Numbered from the stretch's first letter, positions 27,422 through 36,173 are shown. The stretch is 64,000 bases of DNA from Streptomyces sp. NRRL F-4489 (GCF_001509485.1 NZ_LLZI01000254.1:60321-124320), one strand, 5' to 3'. The notes: generated from the sequence alone by a model not told the origin. Made by a program: numbers and translations.

Positions 27422-27499
27422 AAGTCCGTTGGTGTGCTACGGATCACAGTCGAGGTGTCCGCCGCGTGGCGCGCTGGAGAGTCCGGGATCAGTGTGCAC

Positions 27500-28465
27500 T
27501 CACCACGGCGTCGCCGCCTTCAGAACGAGGAACAGAGCTACCGCCGCGTTCAGGGAGGAGAGCGCGGAGGCCGCGGTGCCCGCCGCCGCGACCAGCGCCG
27601 CCAGTCCCGCCGGGGTCAGCGCCGGCGGCCAGGTGCGCGCCGAGGGCACCGGCCCGAGCAGCGCGGCCACCCGCCGCGGTACCGGCCCCGGTTCGGGCGA
27701 CGCGAACTGCGCCGGCAGCGGATCCGGCACCGGCCGCGCGATCAGCGCCGCCTTCCCCACCGCCCGCGCGGTCAGCCGCCGGTCGCCGACCGCCCGCGCC
27801 GCCTCCTCGTCCGCCCACCGCTCGGCGCTGAACGCGACCGCGGAACGCAGCGGCAGCAGCAGCGGGTTGGCGCATCCGGCCAGCCGGACGGCGAGCAGGT
27901 AGCGGTGGTGGCGGCAGCGCAGATGGGCGCGCTCGTGCGCGAAGAGGGCACGCCGCTCGTCCGCGTCGAGGCTGCGCAGCATGCCCCGGGAGACCGCGAT
28001 CCGGCCGGGGCGGGCCGGGCGCCCCGGCCGGGCCGGAGTGCCGGGCACCGCGTAGGCGTAGGGGTGGTCGTCCGGCAGCACCGCGGGGTCGGCGCCGGCC
28101 GGCAGGACGTCCAGCGCGCGGTGGGCCCGCGCCCGGATCCGGTGGTTCCGGCGCAGCGCGGCGCCGCACACGGTGAGCGCCCCGGCCAGCGCGAAGATCG
28201 CCGCCACCCCGGCCACCTCGGCGTACGGCACCGCGGCCCGCACCTCCGGGTCGGACCAGCCGTCCGGCAGCGGATTGCCGGGCAGTTGGGCGGTGCCGAC
28301 GACCACCAGCAGCCCCAGGCAGAGCGTGCTGCACAGGCCGAGGACCACCGCGAGCAGGGTCAGCAGCCGGGTGGTGACCCGGGGGTGGAGGTGCTGTTCG
28401 GCGAGCCGGGCGATCGGCAGCGCGGTCAGCGGCAGGACCAGCGGCAGGAAGACGAAAACGCCCAC
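27500..28465 (-). CDS. M56-family (BlaR1/MecR1-like) membrane metallopeptidase
   Basis: A 321-residue membrane protein with several transmembrane segments and the zinc-protease motif HERAH (HExxH) near residue 178, in the context SLDADERRALFAHERAHLRCRHH. Unlike BlaR1 it has no C-terminal penicillin-sensor domain. Such short M56 proteins pair with BlaI-type repressors and are thought to cleave them on an unknown signal. It starts 3 bp after the blaI-type stop, so the two are one operon. Confidence 0.9.
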   Translation of the reverse strand: MGVFVFLPLVLPLTALPIARLAEQHLHPRVTTRLLTLLAVVLGLCSTLCLGLLVVVGTAQLPGNPLPDGWSDPEVRAAVPYAEVAGVAAIFALAGALTVCGAALRRNHRIRARAHRALDVLPAGADPAVLPDDHPYAYAVPGTPARPGRPARPGRIAVSRGMLRSLDADERRALFAHERAHLRCRHHRYLLAVRLAGCANPLLLPLRSAVAFSAERWADEEAARAVGDRRLTARAVGKAALIARPVPDPLPAQFASPEPGPVPRRVAALLGPVPSARTWPPALTPAGLAALVAAAGTAASALSSLNAAVALFLVLKAATPW

Positions 28466-28468
28466 CGG

Positions 28469-28939
28469 TCACCCTCCGCGCGCTTCGTCCGCCGGGCCCG
28501 CGCCGCCCGCGCCGGGCCCGGGGCCGGCCCGGCCGCCGTCCCCCGCGCGGTCCAGGAGGCTGCGCAGCACCTCCTCGTCATGGGCCGAGAGCGCCGAGAC
28601 GAAGCTGGTCAGCACGGCGTCCCGGTCCGGTTCGCCGTCCAGGACGCGGCGCATCCGCAGCGCGGCGAGCCCGGCCTCGTCGGCCGCCGGCGTCCAGGCG
28701 TAGGCCCGGCCGGACCGCTCGCGGGTGACCGCCCCCTTGGCGTGCAGCCGGGACAGGATCGTCATCACCGTGGTGTACGCCAGGTCGCCGTCGAGCCGCT
28801 GCTGGACCCAGGCGGCGGTGGCCGGGCCGGGCGCCTGGTGCAGGGCGGCCAGCACCTGGGCCTCCAGCTGGCCCTGCCCGCGCCGCGCGCGCTCCCGCCC
28901 GGCGCCGCCGAGGGCCTTTCCGAAGGGTGTTCCGCCCAT
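28469..28939 (-). CDS. BlaI/MecI/CopY-family transcriptional repressor
   Basis: A 156-residue winged-helix repressor with QGQLEAQVLAALHQAPGPATAAWVQQRLDGDLAYTTVMTILSRLHAKGAVTRE-type architecture, where the recognition helix is TTVMTILSRL. A C-terminal dimerisation helix (VLTSFVSALSAHDEEVLRSLL) and a Gly/Pro-rich end follow. The ATG at 28939 begins the family-length protein. It is followed directly by the M56 protease gene and should autoregulate through the operator at 29070. Confidence 0.92.
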   Translation of the reverse strand: MGGTPFGKALGGAGRERARRGQGQLEAQVLAALHQAPGPATAAWVQQRLDGDLAYTTVMTILSRLHAKGAVTRERSGRAYAWTPAADEAGLAALRMRRVLDGEPDRDAVLTSFVSALSAHDEEVLRSLLDRAGDGGRAGPGPGAGGAGPADEARGG

Positions 28940-29069
28940 GCCGCCGCCTCCCGTCGTACCGGGCGTCCCGAGGGCGGGACGCCGGGGCATTTTACGGCCG
29001 CGCCCGCCGCGCCACCGGGTCCGCGCGGACCCGCCGCACCCGGGGGCGGCGCTCTCCGGCCGCTTACTT

Positions 29070-29083
29070 CTACACTCCTGTAG
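29070..29083. promoter_or_regulatory. BlaI/MecI-like operator between blaI-type gene and terD
   Basis: CTACACTCCTGTAG (dyad CTACA-N4-TGTAG) is followed by a T-run. It lies in the 231-bp divergent region between the repressor gene and terD, where autoregulation by BlaI proteins is expected. Confidence 0.75.
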
Positions 29084-29170
29084 TTTTTCGGCCGGGGCCG
29101 GGACCACCGCGCGGAACGCGCCACGGCGCCCGGCCGCCACCCCGCACACCGGCACAACTGGAGGGAAGCC

Positions 29171-29746
29171 ATGGGAGTCTCGCTGGCCAAGGGCGGCAAC
29201 GTCTCGCTGTCGAAGGAGGCGCCGGGCCTGACCGCGGTCTCGGTCGGCCTCGGCTGGGACGTGCGGACCACCACCGGCGCCGACTACGACCTCGACGCCA
29301 GCGCGCTGCTCTGCACCGACAGCGGCAAGGTCGCCTCCGACCTGCACTTCGTCTTCTACAACAACCTCACCAGCCCGGACGGTTCGGTGCGGCACACCGG
29401 CGACAACCTGACCGGTGAGGGCGAGGGCGACGACGAGACCATCGAGATCGCGCTGAGCGCCGTCCCGGCCGATATCACCAGGATCGTCTTCCCGGTCTCG
29501 ATCCACGAGGCGGCGAGCCGCGGCCAGAACTTCGGCCAGGTGCGGAACGCCTACATCCGCGTGGTCAACCAGGACGGCGGCGCCGAGCTCGCCCGCTACG
29601 ACCTGACCGAGGACGCCTCCACCGAGACCGCGATGGTCTTCGGCGAGCTGTACCGGCACCAAGGGGAGTGGAAGTTCCGCGCCGTGGGCCAGGGGTACGC
29701 CTCCGGACTGGCGGGCATCGCGGCGGACTACGGCGTCAACGTCTGA
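29171..29746 (+). CDS. TerD-family stress/calcium-binding protein
   Basis: A 191-residue cytoplasmic protein of the TerD family: [29 protein letters not shown] at the start, then [11 protein letters not shown] and [18 protein letters not shown], whose Asp/Asn cluster forms Ca2+ sites. The end is [25 protein letters not shown]. Length is normal. TerD proteins are linked to tellurite/oxidative stress and, in Streptomyces, to differentiation. A GGAGGGA site precedes the ATG. It diverges from the BlaI repressor gene. Confidence 0.95.
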   Translation: MGVSLAKGGNVSLSKEAPGLTAVSVGLGWDVRTTTGADYDLDASALLCTDSGKVASDLHFVFYNNLTSPDGSVRHTGDNLTGEGEGDDETIEIALSAVPADITRIVFPVSIHEAASRGQNFGQVRNAYIRVVNQDGGAELARYDLTEDASTETAMVFGELYRHQGEWKFRAVGQGYASGLAGIAADYGVNV

Positions 29747-29838
29747 CGCGTCCGGCCCGGCGGGGCGGCGGGGCGGGCATGCGCCGGGCGGGCCCTGGGC
29801 ATGCTGTCGGCATACGCATGGTCATGCGGAAGCAAAAT

Positions 29839-29852
29839 CTACAGCGCCGTAG
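29839..29852. promoter_or_regulatory. BlaI/MecI-like operator upstream of small membrane-protein gene
   Basis: CTACAGCGCCGTAG followed by AAGG. It shares the extended TACAGCGC-x-GTAGAAG with the site at 27408 and lies about 160 bp upstream of the next rightward gene. Confidence 0.6.
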
Positions 29853-30011
29853 AAGGTGTGCGGATGCCGCCCCCCGTCGTCATGACCCGCTTTGGCGCGA
29901 TATGCCGCCGATGCGCGGAGTACGGTGGAGAAACCACCGGAAAGCGAAGCATTGTCGAGCGTGCCCGGTATGCCCCGGCTGCGGGGGCCCGGGAGTATGC
30001 GGGTGAGCGCC

Positions 30012-30242
30012 ATGCAGACCTTCTTGAGCGTCCTCGTCCTGTTGGCCCTGATCGCGATGGGCGTCCTCTTCCTCCTGCGGGTCAACGCCCAGACGTCCGG
30101 CCGCCCCGCCGCGCACCGGTACGCGCACTGGAAGGAGTCGTTCCAGCACCGGCTCCACCACCGGCACGGCCAGGACACCGGCCCGCGTACGCGCACCGGC
30201 GGCCCGCCGCCGTCCTCCCGGGAGCCGCGCGGCGGCCGGTGA
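30012..30242 (+). CDS. Small single-pass membrane protein
   Basis: 76 residues: an N-terminal transmembrane helix (QTFLSVLVLLALIAMGVLFLL) and a basic, His/Arg/Pro-rich cytoplasmic tail. GGGTGAG lies just before the ATG at 30012; an ATG at 29997 is also in frame. No family is recognised. It lies downstream of a BlaI-like operator, suggesting membership of that small regulon. Confidence 0.6.
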   Translation: MQTFLSVLVLLALIAMGVLFLLRVNAQTSGRPAAHRYAHWKESFQHRLHHRHGQDTGPRTRTGGPPPSSREPRGGR

Positions 30243-30315
30243 CCCCGCCCGCCGCCCCCGCCCCGCCGGCGAACGCGGCCGCCGCGCTCGCCGCTCGTCG
30301 CGTCAGGAGCGCCGT

Positions 30316-30753
30316 ATGACCACTGCCGAGGGCCGCTCCCCGCACCGCCCGCAACACCACGCGCCGCCGCCGGTCGCCCGGCTGGCCATCGCCCCGCACG
30401 GCCCGGTGACCCGGCGGATCGACGGGATCTGGTGGCCGCACTCCACCGATCTGGCCGCCGAACTCCCCGAACTCCTCGCCGCGTTGCCCTCCGACTGGCC
30501 GCGGATCACCCACGCCACGGTGAACGGCACCGGCTGGCCCGCGCTGCCCGGCCACATCCTCGCCGCCGGCCATGTCGTCCGGCTCCGCCGCACCGCCAAC
30601 CGCCCCGGACCGGACACCCTCTGCCTGGTCTCGGCCGGCCACGGCCGCTGGGACCTGCTGCTCCTGCCGCCGGCGACGCCGGAGGCCACCGCCGTCCGGA
30701 CGCTGGCGGAGATGGCGCGGACGGGGCGGCCGGCCGGGCTGACACCGGCCTGA
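30316..30753 (+). CDS. DUF5994-family protein
   Basis: A 145-residue soluble protein resembling the DUF5994 family: ARLAIAPHGPVTRRIDGIWWPHSTDLAAELPELLAAL, then the WPRITHATVNGTGW and LLLLPPATPEA segments. Function unknown; these proteins are common and often multicopy in streptomycetes. It follows the small membrane-protein gene by 73 bp. Confidence 0.75.
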   Translation: MTTAEGRSPHRPQHHAPPPVARLAIAPHGPVTRRIDGIWWPHSTDLAAELPELLAALPSDWPRITHATVNGTGWPALPGHILAAGHVVRLRRTANRPGPDTLCLVSAGHGRWDLLLLPPATPEATAVRTLAEMARTGRPAGLTPA

Positions 30754-31094
30754 CGGCGGTACGGGCCCCTGGTCCGGGCGTACGCGTACGGGTCCCTGTT
30801 CCGGGCGTACGCGTCGGTCACCTGCATAACGCCGGGCGCTCCTTCGCGCATCCGCCGGGAGCGCTCCGGCGGTCCCGCGATGCCGCGCGGCGCCCGTTCC
30901 CCTGCCCCTCCGGTCCGCTCCCGCCTGCGCTTTCGCGGGGGCGGTTGCTGCGGACGGGTGGTGTTCATCGGAAGAACGCCGATCCGGGGGCGTCGGTCCG
31001 TGAATCCTCCCATTGCGTACTCATCATAAGAAAACGCAACAGAAGGAACGCGTGGGTCCCCGCACCTGGGGGCCCCGACCGAAAGCGAGGGACC
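30754..31094. repeat. Intergenic region with a 27-bp tandem repeat (30760-30813)
   Basis: Two adjacent 27-bp units at 30760-30786 and 30787-30813 differ at two positions and share CCGGGCGTACGCG ends. The rest of the stretch has no gene; an A-rich patch near 31016-31045 (CATCATAAGAAAACG) probably carries the promoter of the next gene. Confidence 0.6.
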
Positions 31095-31646
31095 ATGGCT
31101 GCGACCAAGGTCATGAAGTTCTGGGCGGCCTGCCTGGCCGTACTGGGGAAGCTGCTGGCGTCACTGGGGGTCTCCGCCGCCGCCTCCGCGGCCCGCCGGG
31201 AGGCCGCCCGCCACGAGCACACGCCGGGCGGCACCGCGCCGGCCACTGCGCCGGGCGGGGCACGGCGCGCGGCTGTGCGCGACGCCGAACCGGATCATCG
31301 CCATCCGGACCCGTCCGCCACGGCTGCCACCGCACCTGCGGCAGCGGCCAGGGCCACGGCCACGGCCGCTGAGCCGGAGCGGCCGTTCGTCCCCGCCGCG
31401 CGTACCGCGCCCGGCTCCGGCCAGGCCGGAGCGGTCCGCCGCCGCTTCCCGCTGCCGACGCTGCCGCCGACCATCAAGCAGCGGATCCACGCCGAGGCCC
31501 ATGGCGCCTCCCCCACCTCCCGCCGCCGCCGTGCCGCCGGTGCCCAGCCGCTGTGCGCCGCCCCGTGCGGCACCGCTTCGGGCGCCGGCGCCGCACCGGC
31601 CGTTCCCGCGGCCCGCCGCGCCCACACGGCCGCCCGTGCGGTGTGA
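31095..31646 (+). CDS. Hypothetical protein, possibly DUF6344-like
   Basis: 183 residues: an N-terminal hydrophobic helix (KFWAACLAVLGKLLASLGVSAAAS), a long Ala/Pro/Thr-rich spacer, and a conserved-looking block LPTLPPTIKQRIHAEAHGASPTSRRRR near residue 130. The block resembles streptomycete DUF6344 proteins. GAGGGA precedes the ATG. The low-complexity composition makes the exact family uncertain. Confidence 0.6.
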   Translation: MAATKVMKFWAACLAVLGKLLASLGVSAAASAARREAARHEHTPGGTAPATAPGGARRAAVRDAEPDHRHPDPSATAATAPAAAARATATAAEPERPFVPAARTAPGSGQAGAVRRRFPLPTLPPTIKQRIHAEAHGASPTSRRRRAAGAQPLCAAPCGTASGAGAAPAVPAARRAHTAARAV

Positions 31647-31815
31647 AGCGGATCCGAGCGCAGCGGCGAACGACGAGACGTGCGAGAAGTGCGGCGACGA
31701 AGCGCGCGGCGACGCGAACCGCGGCACTACCCGAAGCAGCAGCAACAGCGGCAGAGGCAGTAGCAACAGAATCAGCAGGACCCACAGACTTTGATCGCGG
31801 GCGCCGCGGACCGAT

Positions 31816-31829
31816 GTTTCACGTGAAAC
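31816..31829. other. parS: parS site at the left border of the biosynthetic cluster
   Basis: A perfect GTTTCACGTGAAAC, 20 bp beyond the 3' end of the acyl-activating enzyme gene. It is the last parS before a 28.7-kb stretch without any. Confidence 0.9.
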
Positions 31830-31849
31830 AGCGGACGGCGGACGGGCGT

Positions 31850-33343
31850 TCAGCCTCCGGAGCCGGGTGACGGTGCCGGTGCCAGGCCCAGCTGGGCGCG
31901 GAGTGCGCGGGTGTCGGGCTTTCCGTTCGGGGTGAGCGGGAAGCGGTCGACGACATGGACCGCGTTGGGCTGTTCGTACTCCGCCAGGTGCGGGGCGAGC
32001 CGCCGGCGCCAGGTGAGCGGGGCCTCGCCCTCGGGGTCCGCGACGACGAAGTGCAGTGCACTGCCCCGGCGTTGGTCGGGGACGGCCAGCACCTTGACCG
32101 GACGGCCGCAGGCTTCGGCCCGGCGCTCCAGGCTCTCGGGGTAGAGCGTGAAGCCCAGCCGGTGCACGGCCTGATTGCGGCCCACCACCCGTACGATGCC
32201 GTCCGCGCCGACGCTGCCGAGGTCGGCGGTCGGATACCAGGCGTCCGGGTCGGCCGGTGCGAGCGAGCCGTCCTCCTGGAGGTAGCCGGCCATCAGACCG
32301 GGGGAGCGCACCTCGATGGCGCCGAGTTCGCCGGGGTCGGCGACCGTGCCGTCGGGACGGGTCACGCGCAGCCGTACGCCGGGCAGCGGACGCCCGCAGC
32401 CGTGCGGTACGTCGGGCGTGGCCAGCGCGACATTGCCGAGTTCGGTCAGGCCGTAGCCGTCCAGCAGCGGGCGGCCCAGCGCCGCGCGGAACGACTCGGC
32501 CAGCGGGGCCGGCAGCGGGGCGCCGCCCACGCCCCAGATGCGGACGCCGGCGAGCGCGCGGCGCGCCTCGGGGCGGCGGCGCAGCACGCCCAGGAGTGAG
32601 TGGTACGTGGACGGGGCGGCGTCGACGGCGGTGGCGCCGTGCGCCGCGGCCTGTCCGACCGCCGTGTCCAGCCGCTGGTACGGGGTGACCAGCAGGGTGC
32701 ACCGGGTCAGCCACCAGAGCAGGATGACGGAGAGCCCGTACTGGTGGGAGAAGGGCAGCAGGGGGGCCATCACGTCGTCGGCGCGGAAGCCCATGGCCTC
32801 GATGGTGCGCAGCGAGTTGTCGAGCACCGCCGCGCCGGGCTTCACCACGCCCTTGGGGCGGCCGGTGGTGCCGGACGACCACAGCACGAGGGCGTCGCCG
32901 CGGCGGAACCAGGCGGCGAGGTCCACGGGGTCCGCGGGCGGCGGCGGGGCGTCGGGGGTGCGGAGCGGGTAGGTGATGACGCGGCCGGCGGGGAGGCCGG
33001 GGAGGGCCGCGGCGGGGTCGGCGGTGATCTGCCAGCGGACGGCGGCCTGGCGGGCGGCCGCGGCGGTGTCCGGCGGCGGGACCCGGTGGTCGAGCGGGAC
33101 GAGGGAGGTGTCCAGGTGCATCAGGGCCAGCAGCGTCACGACGTAGGCGGTGCTGTTGTCGCCCTGGACCAGGACCCGGTCGCCGGCGCGGACGCCGAGG
33201 TCCCGCAGCGCCTGGGCGGCGGCCCGGACGCGGCGGTCGAGCGCGGGTCCGGCCAGGCGGGCGGCGGGGTCCGCGGGGGCGCCGGCGCCGTCGACCAGGC
33301 GGGCCGCGGCGACCGGCGGGGCGGGCGCGATGGTGTCGGTCAT
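31850..33343 (-). CDS. AMP-dependent acyl-activating enzyme (fatty-acyl-AMP/ACP ligase type)
   Basis: A 497-residue adenylate-forming ligase. Motifs include the P-loop LWSSGTTGRPKG (about 162-173), DGYGLTELGN, YPTADLGSVGADG, the RVVGRNQ hinge and the C-terminal catalytic Lys in LTPNGKPDT. It activates a carboxylic acid as acyl-AMP for transfer to CoA or a carrier protein. Its ATG overlaps the dehydratase stop (ATGA), so it is the third gene of a fabI-dehydratase-ligase operon. In this cluster it probably loads or releases the fatty-acyl part on the nearby ACP. Confidence 0.88.
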   Translation of the reverse strand: MTDTIAPAPPVAAARLVDGAGAPADPAARLAGPALDRRVRAAAQALRDLGVRAGDRVLVQGDNSTAYVVTLLALMHLDTSLVPLDHRVPPPDTAAAARQAAVRWQITADPAAALPGLPAGRVITYPLRTPDAPPPPADPVDLAAWFRRGDALVLWSSGTTGRPKGVVKPGAAVLDNSLRTIEAMGFRADDVMAPLLPFSHQYGLSVILLWWLTRCTLLVTPYQRLDTAVGQAAAHGATAVDAAPSTYHSLLGVLRRRPEARRALAGVRIWGVGGAPLPAPLAESFRAALGRPLLDGYGLTELGNVALATPDVPHGCGRPLPGVRLRVTRPDGTVADPGELGAIEVRSPGLMAGYLQEDGSLAPADPDAWYPTADLGSVGADGIVRVVGRNQAVHRLGFTLYPESLERRAEACGRPVKVLAVPDQRRGSALHFVVADPEGEAPLTWRRRLAPHLAEYEQPNAVHVVDRFPLTPNGKPDTRALRAQLGLAPAPSPGSGG

Positions 33344-33861
33344 GGTTGCTCCGATCCCGTGGGGTCGAGGGGCCGCCGGTCCGGGCCCGCCGTCGCGACG
33401 GGGCCCAGCAGCGACGAGGTGGTGGTGGCCACCCAGGTGCCGCCGGGGGTGTGGAAGGCGCACTCCAGGGTGAGCTGCGGGCGGCCGGCGCGGTCGGTGT
33501 GGTCCGCGACCCGGGCCGTGGCCCGCAGGGTCTCCCCGGCGTGCACCGGGCGGGCCAGGCGCACCGACTGGGCGCGGTGGACGGCGCCCTCGGAGGTGAA
33601 CCCGGGCCAGTCGGCGAGGAGTTGGTCCTCGGCCGGGGCGGCCAGGACGGCGAGGTAGGTGGGCGGCGCGATGACGTCGGGGTGGCCGAGCGCCCGCGCG
33701 GCGGCCGGGTCGGTGTGCGCGGGGTGCGGGGTGCCGCCGAGCGCCCGGACGAAGCGGGCGATCCGGTCGCGGTCGACGGTGCACGTACGGGTGACGGCGG
33801 GCGACCCGCCCCCCGGCGACCCGCCCACTGGCCGGACGCCGCCCCCCGGCTGCTCCCCCAC
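33340..33861 (-). CDS. MaoC-like (FAS1-type N-terminal) dehydratase domain protein
   Basis: 173 residues with a single hot-dog fold of the MaoC_dehydrat_N/HadA-C type (RFVRALGGTPHPAHTDPAAARALGHPDVIAPPTYLAVL). Homologues of this kind are usually the non-catalytic partner of a catalytic MaoC subunit, and no second subunit is seen nearby. It may act in beta-hydroxyacyl dehydration of the lipid part. The GTG at 33861 begins 5 nt after the fabI-like stop. Confidence 0.75.
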   Translation of the reverse strand: MGEQPGGGVRPVGGSPGGGSPAVTRTCTVDRDRIARFVRALGGTPHPAHTDPAAARALGHPDVIAPPTYLAVLAAPAEDQLLADWPGFTSEGAVHRAQSVRLARPVHAGETLRATARVADHTDRAGRPQLTLECAFHTPGGTWVATTTSSLLGPVATAGPDRRPLDPTGSEQP

Positions 33862-33866
33862 CGTGC

Positions 33867-34637
33867 TCAGTCGCCGATCATGTGGTGGCCGCCGTCCGCG
33901 TGCACGATCTCGCCGGTGGTGGCGGGCAGCCAGTCGGAGAGCAGCGCCAGGCAGGTCCGGGCGACCGGTTCGGCGTCGCGCGGGTCCCAGCCGAGCGGGG
34001 CGCGGGCGGACCAGCCCTTCTCGAAGGACGGGCCGTCGCCGCCGATGCCGCTCGCGGCCAGGGTGCGCAGCGGGCCGGCGGCGACGAGGTTGGCGCGGAT
34101 GCCCTGGCCGCCGAGGTCGCGCGCCAGATAGCGCGAGCACGCCTCCAGGCCCGCCTTGGCCACGCCCATCCAGTCGTAGCCGGGCCAGGCGCGGGAGGCG
34201 TCGAAGTCCACACCGACCACGGACGAGCCGGGGCCCAGCAGCGGCCGGCAGGCCCGGGCCAGCGCCACCAGGGAGTACGCCGAGGTGTGCAGCGCGCCGG
34301 CGACCTCCGGCCAGGGGGCGGTCAGGAAACCGCCGTCGAGGCAGCCGGCCGGGGCGTGCGCGATGGAGTGCAGCACCCCGTCGAGGCCGTCGAGGTGGGC
34401 GCCGACCCGGTCGGCGAGGGTGGCGAGCTGCTCCTCGTCGGTCACGTCCAGCTCCACCACGGGTGGTTCGGCGGGCAGCCGGCGGGCGAGCCGGGCCACC
34501 AGGGACGGCCGGCCGTAGGCGGTCAGCACGATCCGGGCGCCCTCCTGCTGGGCGAGCCGCGCCACGGCATAGGCGATCGAGCTCTCCGTGATCACACCGG
34601 TGATCAGCAGTCGCTTTCCGTCCAGCAGACCACTCAT
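33867..34637 (-). CDS. FabI-type enoyl-ACP reductase
   Basis: A 256-residue SDR enzyme of the FabI/InhA class. It has the NADH-binding N-terminus LLDGKRLLITGVITESSIAYAVA, LHSIAHAPAG, and the catalytic Tyr-x6-Lys in YDWMGVAK near residue 157. It reduces enoyl-ACP in fatty acid elongation. GGAGG precedes the ATG at 34637. As a duplicate of the housekeeping reductase inside a biosynthetic cluster it probably serves the dedicated acyl chain, or confers resistance to a FabI-directed product. Confidence 0.9.
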   Translation of the reverse strand: MSGLLDGKRLLITGVITESSIAYAVARLAQQEGARIVLTAYGRPSLVARLARRLPAEPPVVELDVTDEEQLATLADRVGAHLDGLDGVLHSIAHAPAGCLDGGFLTAPWPEVAGALHTSAYSLVALARACRPLLGPGSSVVGVDFDASRAWPGYDWMGVAKAGLEACSRYLARDLGGQGIRANLVAAGPLRTLAASGIGGDGPSFEKGWSARAPLGWDPRDAEPVARTCLALLSDWLPATTGEIVHADGGHHMIGD

Positions 34638-34811
34638 CGGTCCTCCGTCTGACTCATCCTGACTCCCCGCCGACCGCGGAGTCACCGAACGCACCGCAAC
34701 GCGCCGGCCGCGGTGAACGCTCCGAACGCACCCGGAAACGCGGGCGCGTGAATCCCTGGCGCCCGGATTTCCCGGCCACAGCAGGGGGCTGATCGGCCGT
34801 CATCTCGGCCG

Positions 34812-34876
34812 TTGACAACGTATCCGGGCTCCAGTTGACTACAAGAGTCAAGTTGAGTCAAACAGTTGACCGGTCC
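34812..34876. promoter_or_regulatory. Repeated TTGACT/GAGTCA motifs in the fabI-ACP divergent promoter
   Basis: TTGACA at 34812-34817, TTGACT at 34835-34840 in an inverted repeat TTGACT-N5-AGTCAA, then the palindrome TTGAGTCAA (34853-34861) and a further TTGAC. They lie between the divergent fabI-like and ACP genes. The same TGACTC element recurs at other promoters of the cluster. Confidence 0.6.
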
Positions 34877-34916
34877 TCGTGACCGTGCCGGACCCCACCG
34901 GAGAAAGGCGACCGCC

Positions 34917-35162
34917 ATGACCAGAGAAGAGATCACCGCCCAGCTCGCCGCCGTGCTGAACGAGGTGGCCGGGGTCCCGGCCGACGAGGTGACCGAGGAG
35001 AAGTCCCTGGTCGAGGAGCTCGACGTGGACTCCCTGGCGATGGCCGAGGTCATCGTCGTCGCCGAGGAGCGGTTCGGGATCGAGCTGCCGGAGGACGAAC
35101 TGACCGGCGTCCACACGGTGTCGGACCTGGTGACCCAGGTGGAGAAGCGGCTGGCGTCCTGA
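34917..35162 (+). CDS. Acyl carrier protein
   Basis: An 81-residue acidic carrier protein. The phosphopantetheine attachment Ser lies in ELDVDSLAMAEV near residue 40, within a four-helix ACP pattern ending in LVTQVEKRL. GGAGAAAGG precedes the ATG. As a discrete ACP next to FabI, ligase and PPTase-like genes it is probably the scaffold for the acyl chain later joined to the peptide. Confidence 0.95.
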   Translation: MTREEITAQLAAVLNEVAGVPADEVTEEKSLVEELDVDSLAMAEVIVVAEERFGIELPEDELTGVHTVSDLVTQVEKRLAS

Positions 35163-35288
35163 GCCGGGCGGCCGCCCGCCGGCGCTCCGGGCGGCGGCCC
35201 GGGAAACCGCCCGGAGCGCGCACTCTCCGGGCCGGGGAATGCTGTCATCGCAGTCAGTAAACCGAAGTTGATTTTGAGTCGTCTCTTG

Positions 35289-35317
35289 TTGACTCGGTCA
35301 GGGGCCGGGGCTACCTT
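35289..35317 (+). promoter_or_regulatory. Sigma70-type promoter of the PPTase-like gene
   Basis: TTGACT (35289-35294), a 17-bp spacer and TACCTT (35312-35317) lie about 95 bp before the ATG. The -35 hexamer overlaps TGACTCGG (35290-35297), an octamer repeated before the second XRE gene and the ketosynthase gene. Confidence 0.65.
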
Positions 35318-35411
35318 GATGATCGCCGGAGAGTGATCGATAAACGACTCAGCGTTCTGCTTTCCCGGGCGTGACCACCCCGGAGAAAGGAGCCCTGGTG
35401 CGAGGGGACCT

Positions 35412-36173
35412 ATGCGGGGGGACGGCCTTTTCCATGGCACGGATACGGGCGGCGATACGGAACCGGCCGGCAACTCCCGCGGAAGTGGCGGCAGTTCCGC
35501 GCCGGACGGGCCCGCGGCATTAGCCGACGGCCGTTTGCACGTCTTTTCGCCGGCCGCCGCGGATTTCCACCGCCCGGCCGCTTTAACGGATTTCCTGGCC
35601 CGGCTGCTGCACTGCGCGGCAGACGGCATTTCCCTGGCCCGCGACGGCTTCGGGCGCCCGGTGGCGGCCCGGCCGCCCGCCGACACCGGCTGGCCCCCGG
35701 GCGCCCGCCTCTGCCTGGCGGCCGGCGACGACCCCGACCGCCCGTTACTGGCCCTGGCCCGCGACGTCCCCGTGGCGCTCAGCGTCCACACCGTGCCCCG
35801 CGGCCCGGTCGGCGAACTCCTGCTGCCCTTCACCCCGTTGGAGCGCGCGTGCCTGCGGCGCGCCCCGGCGGACGGCCGGGCCCGCCGGCTGGCCCGGCTG
35901 TGGACCCGCAAGGAGGCGGCGCTCCGGCTCGCCGGGCGGTGCGGTCTGGCCGCCGCCGCCGAGGTCGACGCGCTGAGCGGCGCGGGGCCGGAGGCCGGCG
36001 CCGCGACGGTCCGCCTGCCGGACGCCGTGGCGGCGGCCGGCGGCTGCGGCCCGGTCGCCTACGTACGGGACCTGCCGGCCGGACCGGACCGGGTGGCCTG
36101 CGCCGCGAGCTCCGCCCCGCTCCCCGGGATCCGGCTCTGGGACGCGCACGCAGCGGAAGGGCCGGTGCTCTGA
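35412..36173 (+). CDS. PPTase-fold protein with altered metal-binding motif
   Basis: 253 residues resembling Sfp-type 4'-phosphopantetheinyl transferases, which activate carrier proteins. The second signature FTPLERACLRR...RLARLWTRKEAALRLAG (W-x-x-KEA) is clear near residue 165. The first signature, normally G-[IV]-D-[IV]-E with two Mg ligands, aligns to ALSVHTV, so both acidic residues appear replaced. Activity is therefore uncertain. GAGGGG precedes the ATG at 35412. Confidence 0.65.
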   Translation: MRGDGLFHGTDTGGDTEPAGNSRGSGGSSAPDGPAALADGRLHVFSPAAADFHRPAALTDFLARLLHCAADGISLARDGFGRPVAARPPADTGWPPGARLCLAAGDDPDRPLLALARDVPVALSVHTVPRGPVGELLLPFTPLERACLRRAPADGRARRLARLWTRKEAALRLAGRCGLAAAAEVDALSGAGPEAGAATVRLPDAVAAAGGCGPVAYVRDLPAGPDRVACAASSAPLPGIRLWDAHAAEGPVL

